Source: JAENVU01 sp031430375
Lineage (GTDB): Bacteria > Actinomycetota > Acidimicrobiia > IMCC26256 > JAENVU01
Reading direction: 5' to 3'
Assembly: GCA_031430375.1 (NCBI GenBank)
Contig: JANPBJ010000022.1
Coordinates: 1-16,756, forward strand
Length of the DNA stretch: 16,756 nt
The notes under the pieces were generated by a model. It had not been told where the DNA came from. It searched no databases and saw only the letters and a list, made by a program, of their open reading frames with translations. Both the position numbers and the translations under genes were made by a program. Positions 1 to 7,526 of the stretch are shown in pieces. Numbering within the stretch: position 1 is the first letter of the stretch; every line of letters starts with the position of its first letter.

Positions 1-440
1 TGCGTACACCGAGAACGAGCCGCCGCCCGGGGCCCCTGCGCCGGCGCCGCCGCCGGCCGTGCCCCCGGCACCACCGCCACCGGCGCGACCGCCGTTGACC
101 CCGAAGCCGGTGCCGCCGCCACCACCGCCGCCCGACCCACCGCCACCGGCGGTGCCGTTGCCGCCGCCACCACCGCTGCGCCCGAGCCAGGTGGCTCCGG
201 CCAGGCCAGTGTCGTTCGCACCGCTGCTGCCCGCGGTACCGAGCACGCCGGATCCGCCACCGTTGCCGCCGCCGCCCGGCGCACCGTAGGTGAAGGAACC
301 GGATCCGCCGCCGCCACCGACTGCTCCGCCGCCACCGGTGCCACCGTTCTTGCCGCCGTTGGCCGAGAACGCGAAGCCCTCGCCGCCGCCGCCGCCGTAG
401 CCGGCCGCGGCCACACCCGCGCCGCCGCAGCTCGAACCGT
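1..440 (-). repeat. Low-complexity glycine-rich coding tract (GGC/GGT/GGA runs)
   Basis: Read on the minus strand, this stretch is dominated by GGC, GGT and GGA codons with interspersed AAC, GCC, ACC and TCG, giving runs of four to seven glycines. The plus strand is correspondingly C-rich. It is in frame with the upstream Calx-beta domains and is therefore coding, comparable in composition to mycobacterial PE-PGRS or other Gly-rich beta-helical or polyglycine-helix surface segments. Such tracts tend to change length by slippage and to be misassembled. Confidence 0.8.
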
Positions 441-3400
441 TCGGGATCATGCCGTTGCCGTCGCCGGTGAACCACGGGGTCCCGTCGGCGCCGCGACACC
501 CGGCGCCACTGGCGTTCGTCCCGGGGCTGGTGGAGTCAGTGCCGTCCTTGCCGTCGGCTGCGGTCACCTTGGTGTTATTCATGGTCACGTTCGCCGGGCT
601 GGCGCCGCTTGCGCCTACCGCGCGAACGCCGTACACGCTCGCACCCGCCGCGAGGCCGGTGTTCAACCCGGAGATCGTCATCGCGTCGAGGGTCACGGTA
701 ACGCCACCACTGACCGTGAGGCCTTGCGGAGCGCCCTGGAGTTGCGTGCCGTTGCGATCAGGAGTGCCGCCGAGGCCGGCACTGCCATTCCGGCTCCAAC
801 CGCTGAACTGATCGAAGCCACCGAGCACCGCAACGTTCGCGGCAACGGTCGCTCCACCGGTTGGTGCGAACGCCCCGTTGGCGACCGCGACCTGCGGGCG
901 TCCCTGGGCGCCGGCAGCACTAGCGCCCGCGTTCAGTGTCAGTTTAGGTGCGGTCACCGTCCCCGGGTTGGCGTCATTGCCGAAGGGGGAGACGAAGATG
1001 GCGTTGCGTACCTCAAAGGTCAGCGGAGCGCTCGTGGCCGTGTTTCCGGCCCAGTCGACTTGCGAACTCTGCACGGTGTAGACGCCGGGCGAGAGAACGG
1101 GGTTGGCGGTCCAGGTCCCGGCCCCTGGCGTGATGGATGCAGAGAACGTGGGAGCCACGTTGGTGCACCCTGCACACGGATAGATACTCACCGGGACGGC
1201 CGTGGTGTCACCAGTGGCGAATCCGGCATTCCCGGTCACCACGGTTCCGCTGATGGTGTCGAGGTTGCCGCGGTGCGTGGGGGATTCGATGGACAGCACG
1301 GGAGCTGTGGTGTCCGCGAGCCCGGTGGCCGAGCTCGGTCCGGCCGCCGCGCTTGAGCCCTTGGCGCTGCGAGCGCGGACCTCATAGGTGCACGTCACGC
1401 CCTGGCCGCACGCGTCGATGAAGAACGGCGTGGCGCTCCCGGTTGAAGCCCAGGCGTTGAACACCGTCCCACCGTTGGTGGAGCGACGGAACTCGTAGTT
1501 GGTCAACGGCCAATCGGCGAGTGGAGTTGTGGACGGCGGCCACGACAGTTCGACACCACCGAGGCTCATGCGCGATTGGACCGCCGTCAGTGAGCTCGGC
1601 GCCGTCGGCAATGGGTTGTCGTTGTCAACGATGGTGATTGTGGCCGGGTTGTGGCCGGCCGTGGCGTTGACCAGCGCTGAAAGCGTGAGGGTGAACTGTT
1701 CGTCCGACCCCACGTCCACGGTGAGATCGTTCTTGATCGAAATCGACAGTTGCTTGGTGTGGGTACCGGGCAAGAACTTCACGATCTTGTTCGTGAAGGT
1801 CACGAAGTCGGTCCCCGCAGATGCGGTTCCGGCGCCAGCCGACAGCTTCGCCGTGATCGTGTTGAGGGTGTCCTTGTGGTCGAGTTCGAGCGTGACCCGC
1901 AAGGCAGTGGTTCCGCTATCACCTTCCACGACCCGCGCGTCGGAGACCGACAGCGCGGGGACGGGGTTGGAGACATCGTCATTGCGAATTGTGACCGTGC
2001 CGCTGGCCCGACCCAATGCCGCTGCGAACGGCGCAGTCAGGTTCACGGTAAAGGTTTCGTCGGGCTCCGCGACCGTGTCGCTTTTCAACGGAATGGCGAT
2101 GATCTTGGACACCTTGCCGGCCTCGAAGACGAGTTGCTTGTTCACCGCGGCGGTGTAGTCAACGCCGGCGATGGCCGTGCCGTTCGCAGTCGAATAGCGC
2201 ACGGTGACCGGCACCCCGACGGCGTGATCGAGGGTCACGCTCACCATCGCGCTGCGAGGTCCGGCGTTGCCTTCGCCCACCGACATGTCGCCGATTGCGA
2301 GCACGGGTGGGTGGGCCTCGTTGTCCACAATGGTGCCCGAGACCGACACGGACTGGGCGTTGGCCGCATTGGTGGCGCTGAACGTAAACGTCTCGGCGTC
2401 GGATTCGAATACGGCGTCATCGAGGACCGGAACATTGACGATGGCCGTGGTCGCGCCGGTGGCGATAACGGTTGCTCCGCTGGTGGGGGTGTAGTCGGCT
2501 CCGGCGATCGCGTGGTTCGGCACAACGGAATCGCCGGTTGCGTAGTTGATGGTGACGGGGACCGGCGCGGGGCCCTCGATCGAGATCGTGACCGGGACCG
2601 ACACGCCGGGCCCCTCGTTCACGGCTCCGGCCGAGGCCCGAATCGCCGGTTGGTCGTCGTCACGGATCCGTCCGTCCGTTGTGGGAGTGGCGATGAGTGC
2701 GTTGGTTGCACCGGTGAGATCGAGCGACAACGCCTCTGCGTTCTCGTACACCGCGTCGTTGCGCACCGTGACATTGACGGTCTGCACCTGCGACGCGCCC
2801 GGATTGAATGTGAGCGTTCCCGACGTGGGGATGTAGTCGGTGGTCGAGTCCGCGGAACCGTTCTGCGTCGCGTAGTTCACGGTCACGGCCTGATTGGTAG
2901 GCCGGGACAATGACACGGCGAAGGGCACCACGTTGCCCGCACCCTCGTTGTTCCAACCACCTTTGGCGGCGATCGATGGGTCACTTGCAATGGTGTAGGT
3001 AACGGTCGAACTCGTGGGCGGGTTTCCCGCGACGTCGGTCGCGTTGACGGTGAACGTGTGCACGCCGATGGTGGAGGTATCGATCCCAGTGCCATTCGGG
3101 GTCGTCCCCGCGCAGGTGGCGACGCCGCTGCCGAACGGACCGTCGTTACAAGAGTACGAAGCGTTCACGATCGCGTTCTGGGCATAGGTGGCGCCATCGG
3201 GCGGGTTCGTGATCGTGATGGCCGGGCCGGAGGTGTCGGGCGGAGCGATGGTGGTGGTGGCCAGCGCCGGTGAGGTGCTGGGGTAACACGCCGTGGGAAG
3301 CGTCGCGTTCCCGAGCCCGGAGGGGAGGTCGGCATTGGCGGAGAAGTCGAGGCCAGGGTTCGCGTACGAGGTTCCACCCAGGCGAATCTGCACCGCAGAC

Positions 3401-3909
3401 AGCGTGGGCCCGGTGGCCTGTAGGTTCAGGTTGATCGCAGGGAGCTGGAAATTATTCCCCGGGAAGATCGGTCCGTGGACCTGCAGGATGATGTTGTTGC
3501 CGGATTGCAGGACGGCAGGCGAGCCGAGGGCTCCATACCCGAACCCACCGGAGATGGAGTACGACAGCAGCGTGGAGTTCGCCGGTACGGGCACGCGGAT
3601 CCGGAAGTCCTGGACGTACTGGAGGGTGGCCCCGCTCCCTGCGTCGGAGGCGAGATTGTCGGGTGCGGGTTGCACCGACATCGTGAAAGTCCCGTTCTGG
3701 GCGATCGTGGCCGGAGCGGTCCCGATCGTGCTTTGCACCCGGGTTGAAACCGAGCTCCCCAGCACCGGGATGTTGGTGGTCTGACACGACAGCGGGATGC
3801 CCACAGTGTCGGCACCGGCCGGGCTCATGCTCACGGTCCCGGCCAGGGCGACGAAGCCCGTTGAAGCCAGCGTGAGCGTAGAAATTATTGCCCCGAGTTG
3901 CTTGCGCAT
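1..3909 (-). CDS. Large secreted Calx-beta/FN3 surface protein with glycine-rich C-terminal part (3' end outside window)
   Basis: The minus-strand frame is open from ATG at 3909 to base 1: 1303 codons without a stop, continuing past the left edge. The N-terminus (MRKQLGAIISTLTLAS...SPAGA-D) is a Sec signal peptide of about 35 residues. Order: an unassigned N-terminal domain (about 36-220); an Ig-like domain starting near 'DTSGPAITITNPPDGATY' (about 224-307); four Calx-beta domains (about 309-420, 420-529, 529-650, 650-765), each with the 'VTVNYAT.NGSA...DY.P..G' core and an acidic 'DD/DN' end; an FN3 domain (about 765-862); a second Ig-like domain (about 870-965); then 'IFVSPFGNDANPGT' (near 969), which resembles the start of DUF1565-type parallel beta-helices. 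From about residue 1157 the chain is mostly Gly with Asn, Ala, Ser and Thr. Calx-beta and FN3 domains are typical of adhesins and matrix proteins, so a cell-surface adhesion or structural role is likely, probably Ca2+-stabilised. A purine-rich GGGGGGA lies just before the ATG. No anchor is visible because the C-terminus is missing. Confidence 0.9.
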   Translation of the reverse strand, partial: MRKQLGAIISTLTLASTGFVALAGTVSMSPAGADTVGIPLSCQTTNIPVLGSSVSTRVQSTIGTAPATIAQNGTFTMSVQPAPDNLASDAGSGATLQYVQDFRIRVPVPANSTLLSYSISGGFGYGALGSPAVLQSGNNIILQVHGPIFPGNNFQLPAINLNLQATGPTLSAVQIRLGGTSYANPGLDFSANADLPSGLGNATLPTACYPSTSPALATTTIAPPDTSGPAITITNPPDGATYAQNAIVNASYSCNDGPFGSGVATCAGTTPNGTGIDTSTIGVHTFTVNATDVAGNPPTSSTVTYTIASDPSIAAKGGWNNEGAGNVVPFAVSLSRPTNQAVTVNYATQNGSADSTTDYIPTSGTLTFNPGASQVQTVNVTVRNDAVYENAEALSLDLTGATNALIATPTTDGRIRDDDQPAIRASAGAVNEGPGVSVPVTISIEGPAPVPVTINYATGDSVVPNHAIAGADYTPTSGATVIATGATTAIVNVPVLDDAVFESDAETFTFSATNAANAQSVSVSGTIVDNEAHPPVLAIGDMSVGEGNAGPRSAMVSVTLDHAVGVPVTVRYSTANGTAIAGVDYTAAVNKQLVFEAGKVSKIIAIPLKSDTVAEPDETFTVNLTAPFAAALGRASGTVTIRNDDVSNPVPALSVSDARVVEGDSGTTALRVTLELDHKDTLNTITAKLSAGAGTASAGTDFVTFTNKIVKFLPGTHTKQLSISIKNDLTVDVGSDEQFTLTLSALVNATAGHNPATITIVDNDNPLPTAPSSLTAVQSRMSLGGVELSWPPSTTPLADWPLTNYEFRRSTNGGTVFNAWASTGSATPFFIDACGQGVTCTYEVRARSAKGSSAAAGPSSATGLADTTAPVLSIESPTHRGNLDTISGTVVTGNAGFATGDTTAVPVSIYPCAGCTNVAPTFSASITPGAGTWTANPVLSPGVYTVQSSQVDWAGNTATSAPLTFEVRNAIFVSPFGNDANPGTVTAPKLTLNAGASAAGAQGRPQVAVANGAFAPTGGATVAANVAVLGGFDQFSGWSRNGSAGLGGTPDRNGTQLQGAPQGLTVSGGVTVTLDAMTISGLNTGLAAGASVYGVRAVGASGASPANVTMNNTKVTAADGKDGTDSTSPGTNASGAGCRGADGTPWFTGDGNGMIPNGSSCGGAGVAAAGYGGGGGEGFAFSANGGKNGGTGGGGAVGGGGGSGSFTYGAPGGGGNGGGSGVLGTAGSSGANDTGLAGATWLGRSGGGGGNGTAGGGGSGGGGGGGTGFGVNGGRAGGGGAGGTAGGGAGAGAPGGGSFSVYA

Positions 3910-3941
3910 GTTCCCCCCACAAAGGTGCCCAGACGCTAGAA

Positions 3942-3947
3942 ATCCTA
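3942..3947 (-). promoter_or_regulatory. Candidate -10 element (TAGGAT) for the large surface-protein gene
   Basis: On the minus strand TAGGAT lies 33 nt upstream of the ATG, which would give a leader of about 26 nt carrying the GGGGGGA ribosome-binding stretch. It fits the actinobacterial TANNNT pattern. There is no good -35 at 17 nt (GGCGTT). It sits in a small inverted repeat, CTAG-AAATC-CTAG, on the plus strand. The rest of the 156-bp gap to the next gene shows no convincing terminator. Confidence 0.3.
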
Positions 3948-4065
3948 GACGGCACGGGCGCAAAAACGCCAGGGAAACCGCACGATATTCTGTGCCGCGC
4001 CGCCAAGAAACACCACCAACACCACGTTGCGAAGCCGGACAACTGCGGAACGTGATATGTCCAGT

Positions 4066-5370
4066 TCAGGGAACCGCGATTTGGCTGGTTGGCGGATTCG
4101 TTGCCGGTCGAGCGTCGAGACCCATGGTCCAGGTGTCGTACACCCCGGTACCGGGTTCGAACCCCTTCCAATCGTCGAATCTCGACGATGCCCCCCGATA
4201 GTGAATCGTCCGGCCGTTTTCCAGCAAGGCGCGGCACTCCGCGAAGGTGGAGCAGTCGACCTTGCCGGTCAGGTTGATGGCGAACCGGCCCCTGATCTTC
4301 GCGGGGTCATCGGTGCCCGCGCCAACGGCGGCGAGCCCGATGAGGATTGTGCAGTCGTACGCGGCGGCGGAGAAGAACGGCTCCACCCCCGCGGCAAGGA
4401 TCCGGGCGTTGAACGGGTGGTCGATGCCGCTCGGGGCTCCGGCGGGTGTGGTTCCCCGGAGTCCGGCCACGATCGCGGGGAACGCCGGATCAACCGATGC
4501 GCCGAGGTCCGCTGCTTGCAGGCCGTCGGAGCCGTAGGTGGGGATTTGACCGGGACTGTTCCCGGAGGCGGCGAGCGCCCTGATCACCGGTGCGGTTGCG
4601 GCCGGAAACCCGATGAGCACGATGGAGTCGGGCTCAGGGCGGAGTGCCCGCTTCACGATTGTGGCGGCGTCCCCGTTGGGCGTGAAGTTGACCAGCCGGG
4701 CTGCCCGTACTCCGAGGGACCGGAGCCGGGCAACCACCGTGCGACCGAATGGGACACCGTAGGAATCTTGTACCGCCAGGACGACCGGCGTGCGGTGTCC
4801 GTCGGCGATGACCAGCTTCGCCAGCGCGTCGGCCTGGAGTTGGTCGGGAGGCGCGGTGCGGAAGTAGTAGCCGTCGGAGTCGATGACTGACAGCGCCCCG
4901 GCAGAGTTGGAACCTGAACAGATGACGACCTGTGCCTTCCGGGCCGACGGGATCAACGAGGCCGCGATGTCTGACGACGACGGTCCAACGATCGCGTCGA
5001 CATGGTCGGTGTCGGTGAGCGTGGCGAACGCGGCGCGTGCCGTCGCGGTGTCCGAGCCGTCATCGCCGATCGCGAGCCCAACGGGTTTGTCGCGGATGCC
5101 GCCCGCGAGGTTCATCTCGTCGATCGCGAGTTTCACGGGTGCCACAAACGAATCGGCGATGGGCGCCACCGGTCCCGAGATCGGCGCGAGCGCGCCAATG
5201 ACGAGGGTGCCGTCGACGCCGGGGCGTCTCGGCCCGGTGGTTGTGGTGCTGCTGGCCGATGACTCGGGGGAACGGCTGGAAGGCGAACCGCCTTCGCTGG
5301 TGCAAGCGACGGTCATGGCCAGGGTGATGCTGATCACGGCGGCGGCGAGGGGGTGATGCCTCAAACGCAC
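4066..5370 (-). CDS. Branched-chain amino acid-type ABC substrate-binding lipoprotein (Peripla_BP_6 family)
   Basis: The GTG at 5370 is preferred over upstream in-frame starts because it has a GGAGG 5 nt upstream and yields a complete lipoprotein signal: VRLRHH, a hydrophobic stretch, then the lipobox T-V-A-C with Cys23 as the lipidated residue. A Ser/Thr/Pro linker follows. The type I periplasmic-binding fold begins at 'GTLVIGALAPISGPVAPIADSF' and continues with 'AIDEMNLAGGIRDKPVGL', 'DAIVGPSSSDIAAS' and 'YGVPFGRTVVARLRSLGV', the pattern of LivJ-like proteins. It has 434 residues, normal for the family. Two late cysteines (KVDCSTFAEC) could form a disulfide. The protein should be tethered outside the membrane after Lgt processing and bind a small ligand such as an amino acid or amide; the ligand cannot be read from sequence. 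No liv permease or ATPase gene is adjacent, so it is an orphan here. The gene diverges from the delta-60 protein gene. Confidence 0.87.
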   Translation of the reverse strand: MRLRHHPLAAAVISITLAMTVACTSEGGSPSSRSPESSASSTTTTGPRRPGVDGTLVIGALAPISGPVAPIADSFVAPVKLAIDEMNLAGGIRDKPVGLAIGDDGSDTATARAAFATLTDTDHVDAIVGPSSSDIAASLIPSARKAQVVICSGSNSAGALSVIDSDGYYFRTAPPDQLQADALAKLVIADGHRTPVVLAVQDSYGVPFGRTVVARLRSLGVRAARLVNFTPNGDAATIVKRALRPEPDSIVLIGFPAATAPVIRALAASGNSPGQIPTYGSDGLQAADLGASVDPAFPAIVAGLRGTTPAGAPSGIDHPFNARILAAGVEPFFSAAAYDCTILIGLAAVGAGTDDPAKIRGRFAINLTGKVDCSTFAECRALLENGRTIHYRGASSRFDDWKGFEPGTGVYDTWTMGLDARPATNPPTSQIAVP

Positions 5371-5375
5371 GGGGG

Positions 5376-5380
5376 CCTCC
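5376..5380 (-). promoter_or_regulatory. Ribosome-binding site GGAGG deciding the lipoprotein start
   Basis: GGAGG on the minus strand, 5 nt before GTG at 5370. It supports this start over the 49-codon upstream extension, which would bury the lipoprotein signal peptide inside the protein. Confidence 0.7.
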
Positions 5381-5401
5381 GCGGCGGTTGGGAGTCGGAC
5401 G

Positions 5402-5407
5402 ATTATG
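5402..5407 (-). promoter_or_regulatory. Candidate -10 (CATAAT) for the lipoprotein gene in the divergent intergenic region
   Basis: CATAAT on the minus strand is one base from TATAAT and lies about 32 nt upstream of the GTG, leaving room for a roughly 25-nt leader with the GGAGG. No matching -35 is seen. The gap between the divergent genes (5371 to about 5517 or 5567) must hold promoters for both directions. I could not identify a convincing one for the rightward gene. Confidence 0.3.
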
Positions 5408-5502
5408 GGTTGCCCGACCCTATCGAGCACGCGGATGCCGGCCGGGTACAGATTGGTGGGCCTGGTTGCCGATAACCACGCGGAGCGCGCGAGCGCCCCG
5501 AG

Positions 5503-5510
5503 AGGGAGGA
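5503..5510 (+). promoter_or_regulatory. Shine-Dalgarno-like AGGGAGGA without a canonical start at the right distance
   Basis: A strong purine tract lies upstream of the delta-60 protein. Six nt downstream, in the gene's frame, is ACG (5517-5519) and not ATG, GTG or TTG. Initiation at ACG would add 17 residues ahead of the GTG at 5568. It may instead be chance. Confidence 0.3.
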
Positions 5511-5567
5511 ACCGCAACGAATCGTCATCGCAACCCCATTGAACGAGCAGCCGATTGCGCCGTCCCC

Positions 5568-7517
5568 GTGCGGACGGGGGCGGGTCGGACCGTGGTCAGC
5601 GCTGCGCTCGCGATGGGTCTCGCGGTGGCTGGCGCCGTCGCCCCACTGACGAGCGCCGGTGCGTGGCCCGGCGATCCCGATGGCACCTTCGGCCGTTGTG
5701 GTCATCAGGTTCTCGACGTCGTTGCGGGAGAGGCAAGTAGCGCCCGTGCCGCGGCGCTCCAGGCCGATGGCAAAGTGCTCGTCGCCGGCTCAGCCGGCGA
5801 CCGTGGGTTGGTGATGCGCCTGATCGGCAGCACCTACGACGCAACGTTCGGTACCGCAGGGCGGACCCGAATCATGGTCACCGGCACCGCTCGCTACAAC
5901 GCGGTCGCGCCGACCGCCGCAGGTGGCGTGGTCGCGGCCGGGGGTCGGGTCAACGGCACAGCGACCGACACGATGATCGTGCGCCTCAAGAACAACGGAA
6001 CGGTCGACCCCACGTTCCACAGCACGGGACGGCTGATGGTGGATATGGGCGGTACGGATGCCGCACGGGCCGTCGTCTCCTTGAATGACGGCAGCGTGCT
6101 GGTCGCCGGCGACGCCACGGCCGGTGGATACGTCGCGCACTACACCAACGCGGGCCTCCCCAACACGGGTTGGGACGGCGACGGCCGCAGAACCGCATTG
6201 CCGATGATCGTCCGGTCGCTCGTGGCCCAGGCCGATGGCTCGGTCTACGTGGGTGGGTCGACCCCGTCGAGCCCGGCCGACTGGCGGATCATGCGCCTCA
6301 ACGCCGATGGCAGCACCGATACCGCGTTTGGTGGCACCGACGGATTGACGATCGACGTCGGTGGTCACGATGCGGTGACGGCAATGGTGTTGCAACCGGA
6401 CGGCAAGGTCGTCGCCACGGGCTTCGGCAAGGGAGCGGCAGGCCATGGCCAGACGCTGGTGCGTCGCTACCTCGCGAATGGAACGGCGGATCCGGCGTTC
6501 ACCAGCTACCGCGACGCCTTTGGGGTGAACGATTCCCCCGCCGCGATCACGCGTCAGTCGAACGGCTCGCTCGTGATCGTTGGGAACTCGAGAGTCGGAT
6601 CCGACAACGATCTCGTATTGGTTCGCCTCGGAGACGATGGACTGCCCGACGATGGATTTGGGATCGATGGCGCCACCGTGGTCGACGCCGGTCGCCGCTC
6701 GGCGGCCTTCAGCGTGGTGGTGCCGGCCGACGGGCGGGTGCTCGCGTTTGGAACCGCGCGCCGCGCCGGGCTCGACGTGGCCAGCGCATTTCGTTTCCAG
6801 GGGAACGCGTCGACCGCGCCAGTTCCGGTCCAGGGCGTCGTGGTCGATGCCTTCGGTGGGCTGCACGGTTGGAGCGCGGGATGTGCGGCGGCGCCGAACG
6901 GGTTCGTTGGCGGTCCCTATTGGCCGGGGTGGGACATCGTGCGCGGGGTTGCGGTGCTGCCGGGAAACCGCGGCTTGGTCGTCGATGCATACGGCGGAAC
7001 TCACGGATTCTCGTTCGGTGAGTCCCCCGGCGCGACTCCCCCGACCCACGGCACTCCCTACTGGCCGGGCTGGGACATCGTGCGCGGCGTGGTCGTACTC
7101 CCCGACGGAACCGGCGGATACGAACTTGACGGATTTGGGGGGTTGCATCCGTTCTCGATCGGAAGCGGCGCGACCCCCGCGGTCCCGGCCGGCGTGCCGT
7201 ATTGGTCCGGCCTCGACATCGCTCGCGGAGTCGCCCTGATGCCGGACGGCGTGGGTGGCTACGAAGTAGATGCGTCGGGCAGGATCTATGCCTTCGGCGG
7301 TGCCCCCGCACCCAATGTCAGAGGTCCGCGCTGGGCGGGACAGGATGTTGCACGCGGCATCGCCCTCTCATCTGATGGCAGCGGCGGGTGGATCGTGGAC
7401 TACTCCGGCGGTTTGCATCCCTTCGGAACCGGCGGCGACCGTGTGCCGCCTGCAGCGATAGGCGGTCCGTACTGGCCGGGAGCTTCGCTCGCGCGGGGGG
7501 TTGCGGTTCTCCCGTAA
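5568..7517 (+). CDS. Secreted protein: delta-60 repeats plus five C-terminal 'YWPGWDIxRG' repeats
   Basis: From the GTG at 5568 the protein has 649 residues and starts with an ideal Sec signal peptide: MRTGAGR, a hydrophobic core, cleavage near TSAGA-W. Residues about 35-415 carry tandem delta-60 repeats (TIGR02608 type), seen as recurring 'DGTFG', 'LQADGKVLVAG', 'MIVRLKNNGTVDPTF' and 'LQPDGKVVATG' blocks expected to form a beta-propeller-like fold. Residues about 423-649 are five units of 43-48 residues with a core 'VDxxGGLHPF...PYWPGWDIARGVAVLPDGTGG'. The protein is probably exported and ends with the last repeat, with no LPXTG or membrane anchor. Its function is unknown. The start is uncertain: the frame is open back to a TTG at 5388, but that would leave only 17 bp between divergent genes and displace the signal peptide; an ACG at 5517 has the best Shine-Dalgarno. 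It is followed 9 bp later by the sulfatase-family gene. Confidence 0.85.
   Translation: MRTGAGRTVVSAALAMGLAVAGAVAPLTSAGAWPGDPDGTFGRCGHQVLDVVAGEASSARAAALQADGKVLVAGSAGDRGLVMRLIGSTYDATFGTAGRTRIMVTGTARYNAVAPTAAGGVVAAGGRVNGTATDTMIVRLKNNGTVDPTFHSTGRLMVDMGGTDAARAVVSLNDGSVLVAGDATAGGYVAHYTNAGLPNTGWDGDGRRTALPMIVRSLVAQADGSVYVGGSTPSSPADWRIMRLNADGSTDTAFGGTDGLTIDVGGHDAVTAMVLQPDGKVVATGFGKGAAGHGQTLVRRYLANGTADPAFTSYRDAFGVNDSPAAITRQSNGSLVIVGNSRVGSDNDLVLVRLGDDGLPDDGFGIDGATVVDAGRRSAAFSVVVPADGRVLAFGTARRAGLDVASAFRFQGNASTAPVPVQGVVVDAFGGLHGWSAGCAAAPNGFVGGPYWPGWDIVRGVAVLPGNRGLVVDAYGGTHGFSFGESPGATPPTHGTPYWPGWDIVRGVVVLPDGTGGYELDGFGGLHPFSIGSGATPAVPAGVPYWSGLDIARGVALMPDGVGGYEVDASGRIYAFGGAPAPNVRGPRWAGQDVARGIALSSDGSGGWIVDYSGGLHPFGTGGDRVPPAAIGGPYWPGASLARGVAVLP
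6837..7514 (+). repeat. Five tandem 43-48-residue protein repeats ('VDxxGGLHPF...YWPGWDIxRG')
   Basis: Units start near 6837, 6975, 7119, 7260 and 7389. The equivalent Asp codons of the VD motif are at 6846, 6984, 7128, 7269 and 7398, giving spacings of 46, 48, 47 and 43 codons. Units 1 and 2 are also close at DNA level around the tryptophan-rich block (6919 and 7060 onward). Units 4 and 5 are more diverged (RIYAFGG, RWAGQDVARG, YWPGASLARG). The regular beta-rich period suggests blades of a beta-propeller or a beta-solenoid. Confidence 0.85.
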
Positions 7518-7520
7518 GTT
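7515..7520 (+). promoter_or_regulatory. Candidate leaderless -10 element TAAGTT
   Basis: TAAGTT fits TANNNT and ends 6 nt before the ATG at 7527, the distance expected when transcription starts at the start codon. There is no Shine-Dalgarno sequence before this ATG. The element overlaps the TAA stop of the preceding gene. Confidence 0.4.
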
Positions 7521-7526
7521 TGGCGC

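Noticed and set aside
1..440. CRISPR or tandem DNA repeat array
   Set aside because: The repeated look comes from glycine codons; there are no constant-length repeats or unique spacers.
1750..2913. Long plus-strand open frame of 387 codons opposite the surface-protein gene
   Set aside because: Its composition is Arg/Gly/His/Asp-rich as expected for an antisense shadow of a high-GC gene. The minus-strand frame gives well-formed Calx-beta domains over the same bases.
3910..4065. Rho-independent terminator for the lipoprotein gene in the minus-strand gap
   Set aside because: Only a 4-bp GGCG/CGCC stem with a T-rich loop can be drawn, with no following U run.
3452..4237. Minus-strand open frame of 261 codons spanning the start of the surface-protein gene
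   Set aside because: It crosses two real genes in another frame, and its translation is shadow-like. The true frame starts at 3909 with a signal peptide.
5790..7148. Minus-strand open frame of 452 codons opposite the delta-60 protein
   Set aside because: No recognisable domain or start signal is present, and the plus strand carries a signal peptide and regular repeats. It is a shadow frame caused by high GC.
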